This document shows, in pieces, positions 23,597-36,059 of a stretch of 64,000 bases of DNA. Both the position numbers and the translations under genes were made by a program. The DNA comes from Dryas octopetala (Eukaryota > Streptophyta > Magnoliopsida > Rosales > Rosaceae), in contig OY992833.1 in NCBI GenBank assembly GCA_963921425.1, positions 30,056,698 through 30,120,697 on the forward strand, read 5' to 3'. The notes under the pieces were generated by a model that was not told where the DNA came from, did not search any database, and saw only the letters and a list, made by a program, of their open reading frames with translations. Positions within the stretch are counted from its first letter, which is position 1; the number at the start of each line of letters is the position of its first letter.

Positions 23597-25382
23597 AGCT
23601 TGATTTAGCCCTAGGGCCCCTAATACTCCCATTCTCCAAAATTCCAAATCGTCCTTGTGCAGTATCGGTTGTTGTCATGTCAGTCATTCTCATTTAGTGC
23701 ATGTCCCAAAAATATTTTTTTTTTTCTATGGCATGTAAATCTTTTATAATTTGTTTAGAACAAAAAAAAAATGTTAAAGAAAAAAAAATACAATGGGTTT
23801 TCAACTTTTCATCAGATTCATCGTTATCAAAGGCTAAAAGCATTAAATATTATTTAAACTTTTTTATATTTACTTATTACATCTCCTCTTAATTTTATAT
23901 TTAGTAATTAAATAAATAATCTCATTCGTAATATATATTTAAAGAATTAGAAATAATCTTGGCACTTCGAATCATGAACCTTCCTATCCTCTTCTGCATG
24001 AATTGTCATGGAAAAAGAAAAGAGAAAGGGAATAAGAGAGATTGAACTTTCCAATTCGAGGGGTCCATCACATGGGGATCAAAATGTGACAACCGCGTTG
24101 AATTTTTTTATTTGTTTTTTTTCTTTTTAACAAAAGATGATTTAGTTGATCAAAAAGAGAAAAAAATAAGAAAAGATTGTTTAGATTTGCATGGAATGAA
24201 AATATGAAATCCAAAGGGGAGTTTCTTCGGTTACCAATATGATCCACAATTCCACAGAGACCAGTAGACCACATCATTTGAAAACGTGTCGCAAAAGTGG
24301 AAGCTACGTTTTCCACAAGGAGTGTACCATATTACATTATTAATTGGCGGCTTTTAATAGTGTAACATATATTTCAAAGTCCACGCAAACTCACAGTGAA
24401 CGCCTCCGTCGTTTCAAAACTAAACACAGTCCACGTGTAACAGCAAGACTCAAGACTCAAGACTCAAGAGACGGCTCTCTCTCTCTACAAGGAATGTGTT
24501 TTGTTTTCTTTAAAATATTTTTCTTCCTTGATCTTAATTTTAATTTTTAATAATGAACCACCAAAGGTAATCAATCTTTGTTTCTCCTCCTCTGCAATGA
24601 AGAGTCAATTTGCACCAAAAGAAAATTCTGGGTCCACAAAAAATGGAATTTGTATGTTTTGTAAATTAAAAAGAAAAAGCGTTACATTTTAACAAAAATG
24701 TAAACTCTAATTCCCATTCCAGTACGTTGGACTGTTGTAGACAGGTCGTAATGGAGAGTCCAGGCCCTACCCTATGATCTAGAGAAGAAGTCATGAGCAG
24801 CATGCATATAGCCCCTCAACACATAAATTAAATGCAGGCACAGACCTTACTTCACCCACGCTCTCATCTCTCTCTTTTTAACTTCTCCATTCTTCATCCT
24901 TTTTTGCTCTACAACTCCCTGGTTCGTATACCTTATATATATGCTGTTTCCAGTTCTGGGTTCGTTCACACACAAATACATATGCTTGTGTTTCAGATTT
25001 CTTTGATTTGATTCTTTGTTTAATAACGATCACAGGCCAAAGCATACATATTAATTTATCTGTTATTTTTGTTTGTGAATTATTTCATTGATTTATTACC
25101 AAAAAAAGCTCATTTACATTTTTTTTTTTATATCAAAGAGATTCTGATATATATGTGCAAAAGCTATATAGAAATTTACACTGTCTTGCCATTTTCTGTA
25201 GTTTACAACCATTCAATATATTCAACTTGGTATTTGCCAATTTTGATATCCCAAAGTTTTTCAGTTGGCCCTCTTGTTCTCAAACTCTTTGTTGAAGATC
25301 AATTGAGGCTTTCTTGATAGGAGAGCCATCTAAGTTTCTTGTAAATATTTATAATAGTTAATATATATATATATTTTCTATA
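23597..25382. other. Intergenic DNA and promoter of GT14 copy 3
   Basis: No gene is seen. A short tandem of ACTCAAG units lies at about 24446-24473. From about 24590 to 25025 the sequence is a diverged copy of the region upstream of GT14 copy 2. The 5' UTR probably includes the region around 25250-25380, which shares AGTTGGCCCTCTTGT-like sequence with 19850. Confidence 0.5.
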
Positions 25383-27460
25383 ATGAAGGGTCAAAATCTA
25401 AACCCATTAAGCTTCTTCTCAAAACTCTTGAATGCCCAACTCTACCTCCTCAATCTCCTTTCTTATTTCCTCCTCTTTGGTGGTGGTTTAACCCTTGGAC
25501 TTGTACTTAGCTTCTATATGAAAGACTTTTCAATTAGTCTGCAATTAGCGCAATTCTCCTTCACAACTTCATCATCTCCATCCAATTCACATGTGCTAAT
25601 GCCAAATGTAAAAGCTGCACCATCCAATATGAGTCACCCCCACATAGGATTAAAGGAATATTTGAAGCCGCCTAAGGTCTTGCACGACATGGACGATGAG
25701 GAATTGCTATGGAGAGCTTCAATGACTCCTCGGATTCCTGAATATCCATTCCATCGAGTTCCCAAGGTGGCTTTCATGTTCTTGACAAAGGGCCCTGTTC
25801 TTTTGGCCCCATTGTGGGACAAGTTCTTCAAAGGGCATCAAGGCTTGTACTCAATTTATGTGCACTCAAATCCATCTTACAATGGATCATACCCAGAAAG
25901 TCCTGTTTTTCAGGGCAGAAGAATTCCTAGCCAGGTCAGTTCCTTGCTTACTTTTAGACTTGTCTGCATAAATTTGTTATATTTGTGATACTCTTAGACT
26001 TTTTAGACTTAAAATCCGTATTCAGGTTTCATAACAGGGACTATAGAATTGAAGAAGCAAATTATTAAGGGTAGTAAACTGTGATCTTCATTGTGTAGTT
26101 GTACACTTGCAATTTGCCAAAAGCAGAGGGCACCCAACGAAATTTGGAGCTAAAAATAGTTCAGAAAGGGACAAGTGAAAGTATATATAATGAAATGTAA
26201 CTAGATAGAATGTGAAGTTGATTGACTAAAAAGTTTAAGTTACAAAGTCGTTGGCTGAAAATTATATGCTTAAGAGGGTACCTGCTCTGTTTAGACAAAC
26301 TACCTACTCGAAGCACATATTTCGTGTAGAAATCCCCAAAGCTCATAATCTAATCCTTGGTTCATGAACTATCAGATACCTTCAAATCATCATAATTCTC
26401 TTAATAATTACTTGATTTGATCCACGACCTTCACTAATGTGGGGAATAGCTTTCAGTAATATGGTGAATATGTACTTCATCAAAAATATATTTATGCAAA
26501 CTATGAGAAAAAAATGAACAATATATTCAATTGGGTAGAGTAGAATGCTAAGCAATCACTATATTGCAAGTCCATTTTCTTTGAAATTGTCCAATGATTT
26601 CCAATAACTTCTACATTAAGTGGAACCCAATTTGTTCATTAATGAGACTATCAGTGTCCCAAACTGGCATTGACAATCCCATTTAGCAGCATTCCTTGAG
26701 TTTCTATTTCTAGCAATAATAAAGAACATTGAACATCTTCATTTCATTGCCAAATTGTTCTTACTATTTTGATCTTCTACATGAATTTCAGGAAGTAGAA
26801 TGGGGAAATGTGAACATGATCGAGGCAGAGCGGCGGCTATTGGCGAATGCACTTCTTGATTTCTCAAACGAGCGATTTGTTCTGCTCTCAGAGTCATGCA
26901 TTCCACTCTACAACTTCTCCACTGTCTACTCTTACCTCCTACACTCCAACAAAACATTTGTAGAGGCCTATGATGAGCCAGGCCCGGTTGGGCGTGGCCG
27001 ATATAACTGGCATATGTTCCCACAAATCTCATTGAAACAATGGAGGAAAGGGTCACAGTGGTTTGAAATGGACAGAGACATTGCCATTGAAGTTGTCTCG
27101 GACAGAAATAACTTCCCAATATTCCAGAAGTTCTGCAAACGTTCATGTTATGCAGATGAGCATTACTTGCCAACATTTGTGAACATGAGATTCTCGGCCA
27201 AGAATTCCAATAGGAGTTTGACATGGGTTGATTGGTCCAAGGGTGGCCCACACCCTGCCAAGTTCACGAGAACAGATGTCACGGTTGAGCTGTTGGAGAG
27301 CTTGAGGAATAGTACTAAGTGTGTAGATAATGTAAGCAAGTTCACCATCAGTACTTTGGAGAGCACAGATGTTTGTTTCTTATTCGCCAGGAAGTTCACC
27401 TCCGGTACTTTGGATAGGTTGCTGAGATTTGCACCAAAGCTCATGCACTTCAACAGATAG
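25383..27460 (+). CDS. GT14 (BC10-like) glycosyltransferase, copy 3, 406 aa
   Basis: There are two exons, 25383-25934 and 26792-27460, with a GT-AG intron of 857 bp; 407 codons including the stop. The anchor helix and stem follow the start [20 protein letters not shown]. The stem is about 10 residues longer than in copy 2. Motifs are [52 protein letters not shown] and [15 protein letters not shown]. Near the C-terminus it has an extra segment ([17 protein letters not shown]) where copy 2 has a short linker. The last conserved part is VCFLFARKF. The close likeness to copy 2 in promoter, exon 1 and intron start supports tandem duplication. It is probably a Golgi type II membrane enzyme; the substrate is unknown. 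Confidence 0.9.
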
Positions 27461-27526
27461 ATATGAATATATGACATATGCACCAGTCATTTATTCGTGA
27501 TTTGGTTGAATGAGGTTAGAGTATAA

Positions 27527-27592
27527 AAAGCAGTTAGTAGGGTAGCCTAGTTGGAACTGTGTTCAAATTTGATCCCCACTTCGCCTAATCGG

Positions 27593-27622
<30 letters not shown>
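27527..27622 (+). mobile_element. Short tRNA-derived SINE downstream of GT14 copy 3
   Basis: The sequence TAGCCTAGTTGG (27553-27564) matches the pol III A box and TGTTCAAATTTGATCC (about 27569-27584) resembles a B box. The element ends in about 23 A at 27593-27622 (with the preceding GG). AGTATA lies on both sides (about 27519-27525 and 27622-27627) as a possible target duplication. The matching region downstream of GT14 copy 2 (about 21850) lacks it, giving an empty site. At under 100 bp it is a short or truncated SINE. Confidence 0.65.
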
Positions 27623-27625
<3 letters not shown>

Positions 27626-27627
27626 TA

Positions 27628-28382
27628 GATTACAAAATGAAAATGGTCATAAATTCACTTTATTATACTGTTTTCTCTGTTGATAAATTGTTAGTTCATT
27701 ACTATTATTACACGGTGCTCAAAGCCAGTAAGCACTTGGATAAACAGCTTTAAAAAGCCAAATTCAACTTGGCATGTACTGCTCACAAAAAAAACTTAGA
27801 ATTAGCAAAATAGCATTACAATAGTCTCATTTCATTTGAATAGAACTATTTGTACAATTTCAACTAATTATGTCTACTATTATCTCTCCAATAAAAATGG
27901 GACCTTCTATATTTAATATCTATGTGGCTCTCACATATATTATGCAGATGAAACAAGCCATGTTTTTGTGAAATGGTAGAAATAGCCACACCTAATTATT
28001 TTTGAAACAGGTGAGCCCAATTTTAATGGCACAAAAGGAGACCCAATTATATTTAGGGATTAGGGTTTAGGAGATCCAATAATGATGACCACTTTTGGGG
28101 CTTCTATCTTTCATAAGCTAGTTATCTTTTTTTTTGGTCAAGCATAAGCTAGTTATCTAAACATAACTTACTCAGTAATAGTGAAACAGCAAACCACTTT
28201 AGTCTTCAGTAATGAGCTAATTCTTTGACCAATTGCTAGGAATCAAACTCTGTATAAAATCGTTGGAAATCCTTGTAATTAGCAGAAATGAAAATTAAAA
28301 AAGCAAGCAAGAGAAACAAAACCAGCGTAACAAAACAAAAGCAAAAAAAAAAAAAAAGATTTACAACAGAAACACAACAGCG
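27628..28382. other. Intergenic DNA between convergent GT14 copy 3 and the LRR receptor kinase
   Basis: This is AT-rich with no gene; it should hold the 3' ends of both convergent transcripts. One micro-insertion lies at 28112-28158. Confidence 0.5.
28112..28158 (-). repeat. Ultra-short poly(A)-tailed insertion with 16-bp direct repeats
   Basis: CATAAGCTAGTTATCT is present at 28112-28127 and 28143-28158. The 15-base insert is a T run followed by GGTCAAG, which on the minus strand reads CTTGACC then poly(A). Perfect 16-bp repeats around such a short insert are not expected by chance. Confidence 0.7.
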
Positions 28383-31049
28383 TCAATGATCACTGACTAG
28401 CTCCGCACGTGTGTCCTCCGAAAAAGAAGGCGACTCCGACATGGAGTCAAATGCCTCATGACCCGGCGACGCCGCCACGCCCCGAATCTCGTCGATCATC
28501 TTCACCACTTGGCTCATCCTGGGCCGTTGATCAGGTGATGCCGCCGTGCAAGCCATCGCGACCTGCAAAAGCCCCACCATCTCCTCCTCAATGTCCTTGT
28601 ACCTCATCAGTTCCAAGTCAAACACCTCCGCCGTCCACTCCTCTCTGACCACGGACTGGACCCACTTGGGCAGGTCCACAAGCCCACCATACCCACCACC
28701 GGGCCCACCACTGTCCACCACGGAGGGGCACTTCCCTGTCAGCAGCTCCAGCAGAAGAACACCGAACGCGTACACGTCCGATTTCTGCGTCAATTTCCGG
28801 CCGTCCATTGTCTCGGGAGCACGGTAGCCGCAGGATCGAGAAGCGGCTGACGTGGCGGCGGGAGTAGGAGAAAACACGGAGAGTCCGAAGTCGGAGACAC
28901 GAGCGTTCCCGGTCCGGTCCAAGAGGATGTTGGTGGACTTTATGTTACCGTGGGTGAGCCTAAGGGGACTGCACGAGTTGTGAATGCAAGCCACGCCACG
29001 CGCCGCACCCGCTGCGATTTTCAGCCTTGTGGTCCAGTCCAGTGGGGTTCGCCCAGGGCCTCGGTTCCCTGTTCAAATTAACCCTTATAACTTCATCAAA
29101 ATTACATTCTTCACCAAAAATAAACAATTTGATTTGGTCTAAAGGGGTAAAGTGATCTAGAGCCTAGAATACTAAGAATAGGGATAGTGGCTCAACTTTT
29201 GGGTCCTATTTAAGCAGGAAAGAAGGAAAGAGACGAAACAAAGAAAACAAAAAGGATAAAAGTGAAAGAAAATAAAGACAGCCAGCAGTAGCAGTGCACA
29301 GTAGACAGACTGTACAAGCACGGAAGCACCCAGTAATCCCAATTCCCAAATCGCAATTAAGTGCATTTTATGTCCTCATCTATAACTGTTGTTGCTTTAT
29401 CTATAAAGAAACAGCAAGAGGCCCCATCCCTACCTAGAAATCTTAAAACCATCAAACAAACACACCCCTCTCGCGCTCCTCTCAGGTCTACTGGAAGACC
29501 CAGCAGACTAGCTAGTAAGCTATGCAGGTCACATGAACATACATACTTTGTACATTTCAGACCCCAATCAAAATGGTCCACGTTTGACCTATTTTAACAA
29601 CATGTAGGAAACCAGAATGAAATTTAAAAATCTCCCAAACCCTAAACAAAAACTTTACATTTTCTTACCAACCAAACAGAAAATAAGCAGGCAAAGTTAA
29701 TGCAACAACTTACCGTGAAGCAACCAGAACAAGTTGCCATTGGGCATGTAATCGTAGACCAACAACTTCTCCTCCCTTGCAAAATAATAAGCCCTCAAAC
29801 TAACAATGTTGGGATGGTTAAGCCGCCCCAACACCGCCATGTGTTGCTCAAACTGTGTCTTCCCGCCAATCTGAGCATCCTTAAGCCTCTTCACGGCCAC
29901 CACATTGCCGTCATCCAGAACCGCCTTGTACGCCGTCCCAAACCCTCCTTTTCCCAGCATCTCCGCCGAAGCTCGGAGCAAGTCCTCCAGCTCGAACCGC
30001 TTCACCCCCTCGAAGAACACCATTCGACCCCGGTCGAACCCGGGTTGGACCGAGTACGGGCTCGACGAGTACACGATCTTCTCGCTCTCTTGCAGCTTTG
30101 AGGCGCTCTTGCCCTGCCGCATTTTGGCCGCGAAGTTCCGCCAGAAGTAGCAGTAGAGAAGCAGCGAAACCAAAATTAGAACTAAAGCATCGCCGACTAT
30201 GATGGCGATTAGAGCCACTGGACTTATTTTGGATGTTCCATTGTGATGGGTTTTTGGCGATTTGTTGGGGGCTGAGTTTGAAGGCAATGAACTTGGAGAC
30301 GATGCTACTACAGTTGGGTTGCCGGCAGGCATTACTGGGGACGCAATAGCTCCGCCAGATCCGGGTCGAGTCGGGTCGTTCGCTACTTCCTTGCAGTTCT
30401 GCATTGGAGACCCACACAGAGCCGGGTTTTGAGCAAAAGCGGATTCGGGAAAGTCCGACAAGGACTTGGGTATTTCACCAGACAAACGGTTCGCTGACAC
30501 ATTCAAGTCCTGCAGATTGGGGAGGTTTAAAGCAGAAATCGAACCCAAAAACTGGTTCGCCTCAAGCCGGAGCGTGAGAAGATGGGTCAAATGGTTGACT
30601 GTCGCCGGAATCTCGCTGGACAAGTTGTTGTAGGACAGATCAAGGCGGTAAAGCCGGAAAAGCGAGGTTACCGAGGCGGGGAAGTCGCCGGAGAAGCCAT
30701 TGTAGGAGAGGAAGAGAAGTTTGAGAGCAGTGAGGTTAGAGAGGTCGGGAATGGGGCCGGAGAGGCGGTTCCGCTTGAGGCTGAGAACTCGGAGCTGAGT
30801 CAGACCGGTTAGCGACTCGAACGAGCCGTGTAGGTCCAGGTTCTCGAGGACGAGTCGCGAGACCCGGTTTCGGGTGCAGGAGACTCCGGTCCAGGTGCAT
30901 GGGTCGGAGGAAGAGTTCCAGGTGGTGAGCTTGTTGGAAGCGTCAGAACTGGTTTTGAATGCTAATAAAGGTTGGGAATCTGGGTTTGTGGAGGCATGGA
31001 GAAGAGAGAAGAACAAGTGCATGAGTAAGAGAATGGCTTTGGCTACCAT
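28383..31049 (-). CDS. LRR-III receptor-like (pseudo)kinase, At1g68400 type, 673 aa
   Basis: There are two exons, 31049-29714 and 29068-28383, with a 645-bp GT-AG intron at the position usual for this subfamily. I start at MVAKAILL (31049); an ATG four codons upstream (31061) is possible, but the decayed paralogues start at MAAK/MAAN. Order: signal peptide (1-20), an LRRNT region with [15 protein letters not shown], about five leucine-rich repeats to about residue 200, a Ser/Pro-rich stalk, a membrane helix (about 279-302), then a kinase domain. The kinase has a P-loop [10 protein letters not shown] and VAVKRLK, but the catalytic loop is [13 protein letters not shown], so HRD is replaced by HGN and the catalytic Asp is missing; DFGLS is present. 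LRR-III proteins are often such atypical kinases that act as scaffolds or co-receptors. Plasma-membrane location is expected. Confidence 0.9.
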
Positions 31050-31770
31050 TTTTCTCTGCAAATTATAGCAGAGAGAGAGAGAGAGAGGTGAAGGGTCAGA
31101 CTGTAGGGAGTGAGGACTGAGGGAGCCAATGTACTATAGACTAAAGTGGGTTGATTGGCTATTGGTGTAATTAGTGGGGAAGTGGAGGGTTTAATTGTAA
31201 TTAAATAGCTGGGCTGAGGTGGATTGATCGAGTGGAACACTGAAAAAGCATGTAACCTGTACCTTGTTTTACTGTGGGGGGATTCGAACTGAAATGACAG
31301 TGATGCCCTTGACGTTTCAGTGGCAGTGTGTAAGACGCTCGAAATCTATGTCGTTTCGCATGCTTATGAGGTGTGACAGCTAATGGATATGAACGGTGAA
31401 ATAGTGGGGATGGGATGAGGTTTATTAATTAATATTTATGCCGGGTTGTAGACGAGCATTGCCCAGTCAACAAGGAGCTGACACGTGGGGACTTGGTAGC
31501 TTTTGGGAACGCCCAAATCATGCCAAACGCATGATTCTTGTACCGTAAATCAGACGATCTTCCGTACTCACACGATCTTCTGACACGCGTGCCCTAGCTC
31601 ATATCACATGTTTCATTAAATGAGTCAATGTTCTATTATAATATGTGATTATTGAGATTGACTTAAAGTCTGAAATAGCCACAATGGCTCATAAACTAGA
31701 CTCTTGATCACTATAAAGAATTATAGTTAATAAATAATAGTAACGTGGTTATTGATTAAAAAAAAAAAAG

Positions 31771-31937
31771 GTAGTGCTTGGGTATTCAGAAATGAGTACA
31801 AAATTGTCTTTATAATCAATTACATGAGTCCATAATAGCCTAATGGGGTACGGAGAGAAGATGGTAGACCCTATTATGGGCTCATATCATTGATAATAAG
31901 GACAATCTTGTTATTCATTTCTGAATACTCAAGTATT
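31771..31937. mobile_element. Foldback MITE, about 170 bp
   Basis: The left arm (GTGCTTGGGTATTCAGAAAT and on) pairs with the right arm ending TTTCTGAATACTCAAGTA. Pairing continues through blocks such as TTGTCTTTAT and ATGAG(T/C)CCATAATAG. A runs border both sides, so exact ends and target duplication are unclear. Confidence 0.6.
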
Positions 31938-32795
31938 TTTCTAAAAAAAAAAAAAAAACACTCATTCAAATAAAATAAAACAAAAAGGTTAAATGATACT
32001 TTTGGTCATGTTCTTTTAATTTGTACAATTTCAATCATGTACTATGATAACAATTAGTCCAAATCGTTAACCTTATTTAAATTGATAATGGAAAATCTAA
32101 TGCACTTTGTAAATAAGTGGCATTTCAGACATCTTACTCTACCTATACACCTATATAAGTCATACCCATCATTCTACGCAATGAGTTTGGAAGAATTGAA
32201 AAAATAAAAAATTTCAACATCAAACTGAATATGTTAAATAACGAATAGAAGCTTAAATTATCCGAAATATCACTTATGTGTGAAGCACGTGCTTTCACGT
32301 CAAATTTTTCATCAACAATTTAAATAATATTAACTATTTAGACTTATTTGTTATTGTATATAAAATATAAGACCAAAATCGTCAAAAAAAAAAAAATAAA
32401 TGACCAAAGTGTAAATTTCATAAAATTACAAAAACCAAAATTGGCATTTGGCCAAACAAAAATAGAGAACAATACAAATGATAACCAGAGTAACTATTTA
32501 AAATGTGACACTAACCTCTAATATAATCATACCGTAACTATTAGAAAAAACAACCCAATAACTAGTATTACATGATCTTCTATTTCTTTTTCTTGTTTTT
32601 TTGGCCAAATAAATGAGATCTTCTAACGAAGGGGTAATCTGGTAATTAAGCTTTGAAAGGTCTTGCTTGCAGGATGCTGGGGCAGGATGTCTTGTTCCCG
32701 AAGTCTGGAGGGCGTTGCTTTTGCTTTTTTACTGTCATCGTTAGAATAAAATCAATCAGTCATTTCATGCTCCCTACAGGCTACAGTGTGTGGTT

Positions 32796-32853
32796 AAGGT
32801 TCTAATTAATTAGCTGACAAAAAAAAAAAAAAAGGTTCTAATTAATTAATTAG
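32796..32853 (+). repeat. Ultra-short poly(A)-tailed insertion with 18-bp direct repeats
   Basis: AAGGTTCTAATTAATTAG lies at 32796-32813 and again from 32832 (there with an extra AATT unit). The insert between them is CTGAC followed by about 13 A. This is another example of the class seen at 982, 28112, 41736 and 42084. Confidence 0.65.
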
Positions 32854-34791
32854 AGTGCATTACTTTCACTCCTCGTGTGGTCCATTAGAATATGTAGAAT
32901 GTGCAATTTATAATATAGAATTTGTGGCAAGACCAAAGTTTCATAAACTGATCATAAGCCATGCAGATGCCATGTTGATTGTAGAGCTACACCGTGCCTT
33001 TTAGACCAACTTGTTATCATTCTTTTTACTCTTAGTTTTCACATTTCCAAAAGTAACTAAAATGTTATCAAAAGTAGCATTAATTGATTGTTACTTTGGA
33101 ACATATCGTTCATCATTTGGTCTAAAGTTAGATTTGATCATATATATATAAATGGATAGTTAATCCATTAAAATAATACTGAGTGTATAGTAGTGCACTA
33201 CAGTTAGGAAACGGCTTTATTTTTATGTTTTTTTTTTGGGGTGGGTTTCAAAGGAGTGCATTAAACAACCGGTAATTATTATGTCTTCAATGTAGTGTAT
33301 TGTTTCTCCCAATTCAAATGTGATTGGAAAATAATACCAAAATTTCACTCCAACTTAAACATGGCGCCATCTAATAAGAATTTTTCCGCGGTAGGCCTTA
33401 AAACATTGAAAATGATTACTGCTTGATTTTTTATTGGGCTACTTTAGGTTATTTCGATGGGCTCACAAGTTAATCCATAGATATTTTAGGGCCTTTGGAA
33501 GATAACCCAAAACGGGTTCCACCATGACTTTTCACTAAAGTATTAAGTATGTATTGGGAGATGCTATTTACAAGAAATTATTGGATATAGTGATATACTG
33601 TTATGTATTATAATTAAATATACGTATTATAATATCAATGAACGTCATTAATATTAGGGAGACTTAGAGTTTAGTTCATTTTATAAGTTTTTCTTAAATT
33701 AAAATTGGTAGTGATTTATGATTTTTAATTAAGTTCTTTTATTTTTATTTTTTGACGGTTTTATGTTAGGTTTTAACTCCAATATTTTGGACGCCAAAAA
33801 TCTCGGAGTTAAAACCTAATATGTAGTCTCTACAAAGCTCACTCTACAACCTAAAATGAGAAATACCCTTCAAATCGGGGAATGACTTTATTATAAATTA
33901 AAACAATTTTCTTATAAATTTTAAAACACATCCGGTCTTCATCAAAAAACTGTTTTTCTAAAGGACCTAAGTTTAATTATCTCTTAATATTATACCCTAA
34001 AAGACTCTACAATTATAACACATGAATTAATTTGTTACACTTCGTGACGATATATTGATTCTACATGATAATTTTTTGCTATTTACAAGGTACAAGTAAT
34101 TTTCAATGTGACCGTCACAGACATACTATAACCACTCCACATATGCTATAACATGTGTATATTCATTAAGGTTATCCTTAAAAGTATAAACTCGTTTACG
34201 TCATAGTGTGATAGTCACACAAAAAATGTTCACATAATGTAATCTTAAACGATAATTAGATGTGTTCATATATTAGCTTGGATTATAATTATCTTAGCAT
34301 GAACATTTCAACCTAGCATTTCTATCTGCATTTCATTGTACTCGATCATTCCACACTACACTAATTTGTGAGGTGGATATAATTTGAAATGGAGTACAAG
34401 GTAGTATATAAAAGAGTTGGGGTTTTCATCGTCGTTCAATTTCAATCGTCAATTTACCTACAACCAGAACAAATTGGCAGCATCTTAAAACTTCCACCAA
34501 AAAATAGAAATCAAACAATGGAGATTTCCTCGAGTGCCAAACCTCCCCACTTTCTTGGCCAAAAAAAAAAAAAAAAAAAAACCTCAACTCATGAGTGATG
34601 AAGCATGTAGATAACCGCCTGTCTAAAAAACTTAATTTGAGAAACAAGTAAAAAGCAATACATTTTCAAACCCAGAAAAGAGAAATGCAAATACATTGAA
34701 CAATTAAACTCAAGATTGAAGTGAGCACAGCAATGAAGTAAGATTCAAACTTGAGTAAAGAAAAAGAAAAAGAGTTGAAACGATCACTGTC

Positions 34792-36059
34792 CTAGAAGGG
34801 TGACTCCGTTAAGAGGTCAAACGTGTCCTCCGAAGGCGACTCCGTTAAGAAGTCAAAGGACTTGACGTCCACATCGCCAATCTCCTCGATCATTTTGGCG
34901 ACGTGAGCCATAGTGGGTCGCTGATTAGGCCGAGATGTGCAAGCCTTTGCGACCTGCAAAAGCCTCACCATCTCGTCCTCATTCTCAAATCGATCAGTAT
35001 CGTCGTCCCTCATGAGCTCCCGGTCAAATGTAGCAAACCTCCATTCATCTCTCACCACATGCCTGATCCAACTGCCCACACCCCACCTCCTCGAATGGCC
35101 ACCACCGGGCCCACCATATGAATACATTTCTGGTGTTACCGCTGTGAGCAACTCCAGTAGAAGCACACCGAACGCGTACACGTCCGACTCCTGCGTTATT
35201 TCTCCGCTGCAGTCGTTGTAGCACCAGGGTTTTGTAGCGGTTGGAGATGCAAACACGGAGAGTCCGAAGTCGGAGACTCGAGCGTTTCCGGTCCCGTCTA
35301 CGAGAATGTTGGCGGATTCGATGTTACCGTGAGTCAGCAACTTATTAAGGGAGGATCCTCCGGAGTTGTGAATGAAAGCTATGCCTCGAGCTGCTCCCGC
35401 TGCGATTTTCAGTCTCCAGCTCCAGTCTAGTGTTCTTCCACCGGGCCCTGGGCGACCTGTTCAAAAATATATGGTAGGTCGAAATAAAAGAGAAACCAAA
35501 CTCAAACCAATGAAATTAATTCGACTCATCGATCATGATCCATTTACCGTGAAGCATCGAATATAAGGTACAGCTGGGCATGTAATCATATACGAACAAC
35601 TTCTCCTCCCTACAAGAGTAATAAGCCGCCAAACTCACAACATTGGGATGCCTAAGCCGCCGTAACACCTCCATGTGTTGCTCCAATTCTCCCATCTTCT
35701 CCTCGCCAATCTCATCATCAACCCTAACCCTCTTCACAAACACAACCACCTTGCCACCGTCCAGAACAGTCTTCATCAACGCAGGGCAGAAACTGCGAAA
35801 CCCTCTGCGCAAAACCTCTAGCTTCAACGGCTTCACCATCCCATCGAAGACCACCAGTTCACCCCTTTCTAACTCATCGGGCTTCGCCGCGTACTTCCGC
35901 CTGAACCAGCAGTATACAACTAGCGATGCAAAAATGACAGCCAAAGCATCGCCGACTATGATGCCGATCAGAGCCTCTGGACTTAGCTTCACTGTTCCAT
36001 TGTTCGCTGTTGAGAGAGAAAAACAAGCTCATGACAAAAAGAGTGGCTTTCGCTGCCAT
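34792..36059 (-). pseudogene. Decayed LRR receptor kinase copy 2 (LRR domain deleted, kinase dead)
   Basis: This is a tandem relative of the gene at 28383-31049. It keeps the signal peptide start (MAAKATLFVMSLFFSL from 36059), then jumps directly to the sequence before the membrane helix (NNGTVKLSPEALIGIIVGDAL), in a shifted frame, so the whole LRR ectodomain is gone and the signal peptide is out of frame with the rest. The remaining two exons (to 35548, and 35456-34792) are open and spliced at the conserved place. The P-loop is replaced by a GFRSFCPALMK-like stretch, the catalytic loop is LTHGNIESANILV, and the APE motif is lost (CYNDCSGEITQESDVYAFG). It is best called a pseudogene; a short TM-kinase-like protein from an internal start cannot be excluded. 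Confidence 0.8.

Larger units (their letters stand above)
31050..34791. other. Promoter of the LRR receptor kinase and long AT-rich intergenic region
   Basis: A GA-rich tract at about 31070-31088 lies just upstream of the ATG and is probably 5' UTR. Beyond it is a foldback MITE (31771-31937), a micro-insertion (32796-32853) and AT-rich DNA. Around 34430-34660 the sequence is related to 36830-37060, the 3' flank of the next decayed copies. No gene was recognised. Confidence 0.5.

Noticed and set aside
24446..24473. ACTCAAG short tandem repeat
   Set aside because: Only three to four units; ordinary short tandem repeat, not CRISPR-like or regulatory on present evidence.
34561..34580. GGCC followed by 20 A, like the micro-insertions
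   Set aside because: No direct repeat could be found on both sides, so it was not counted with that class.
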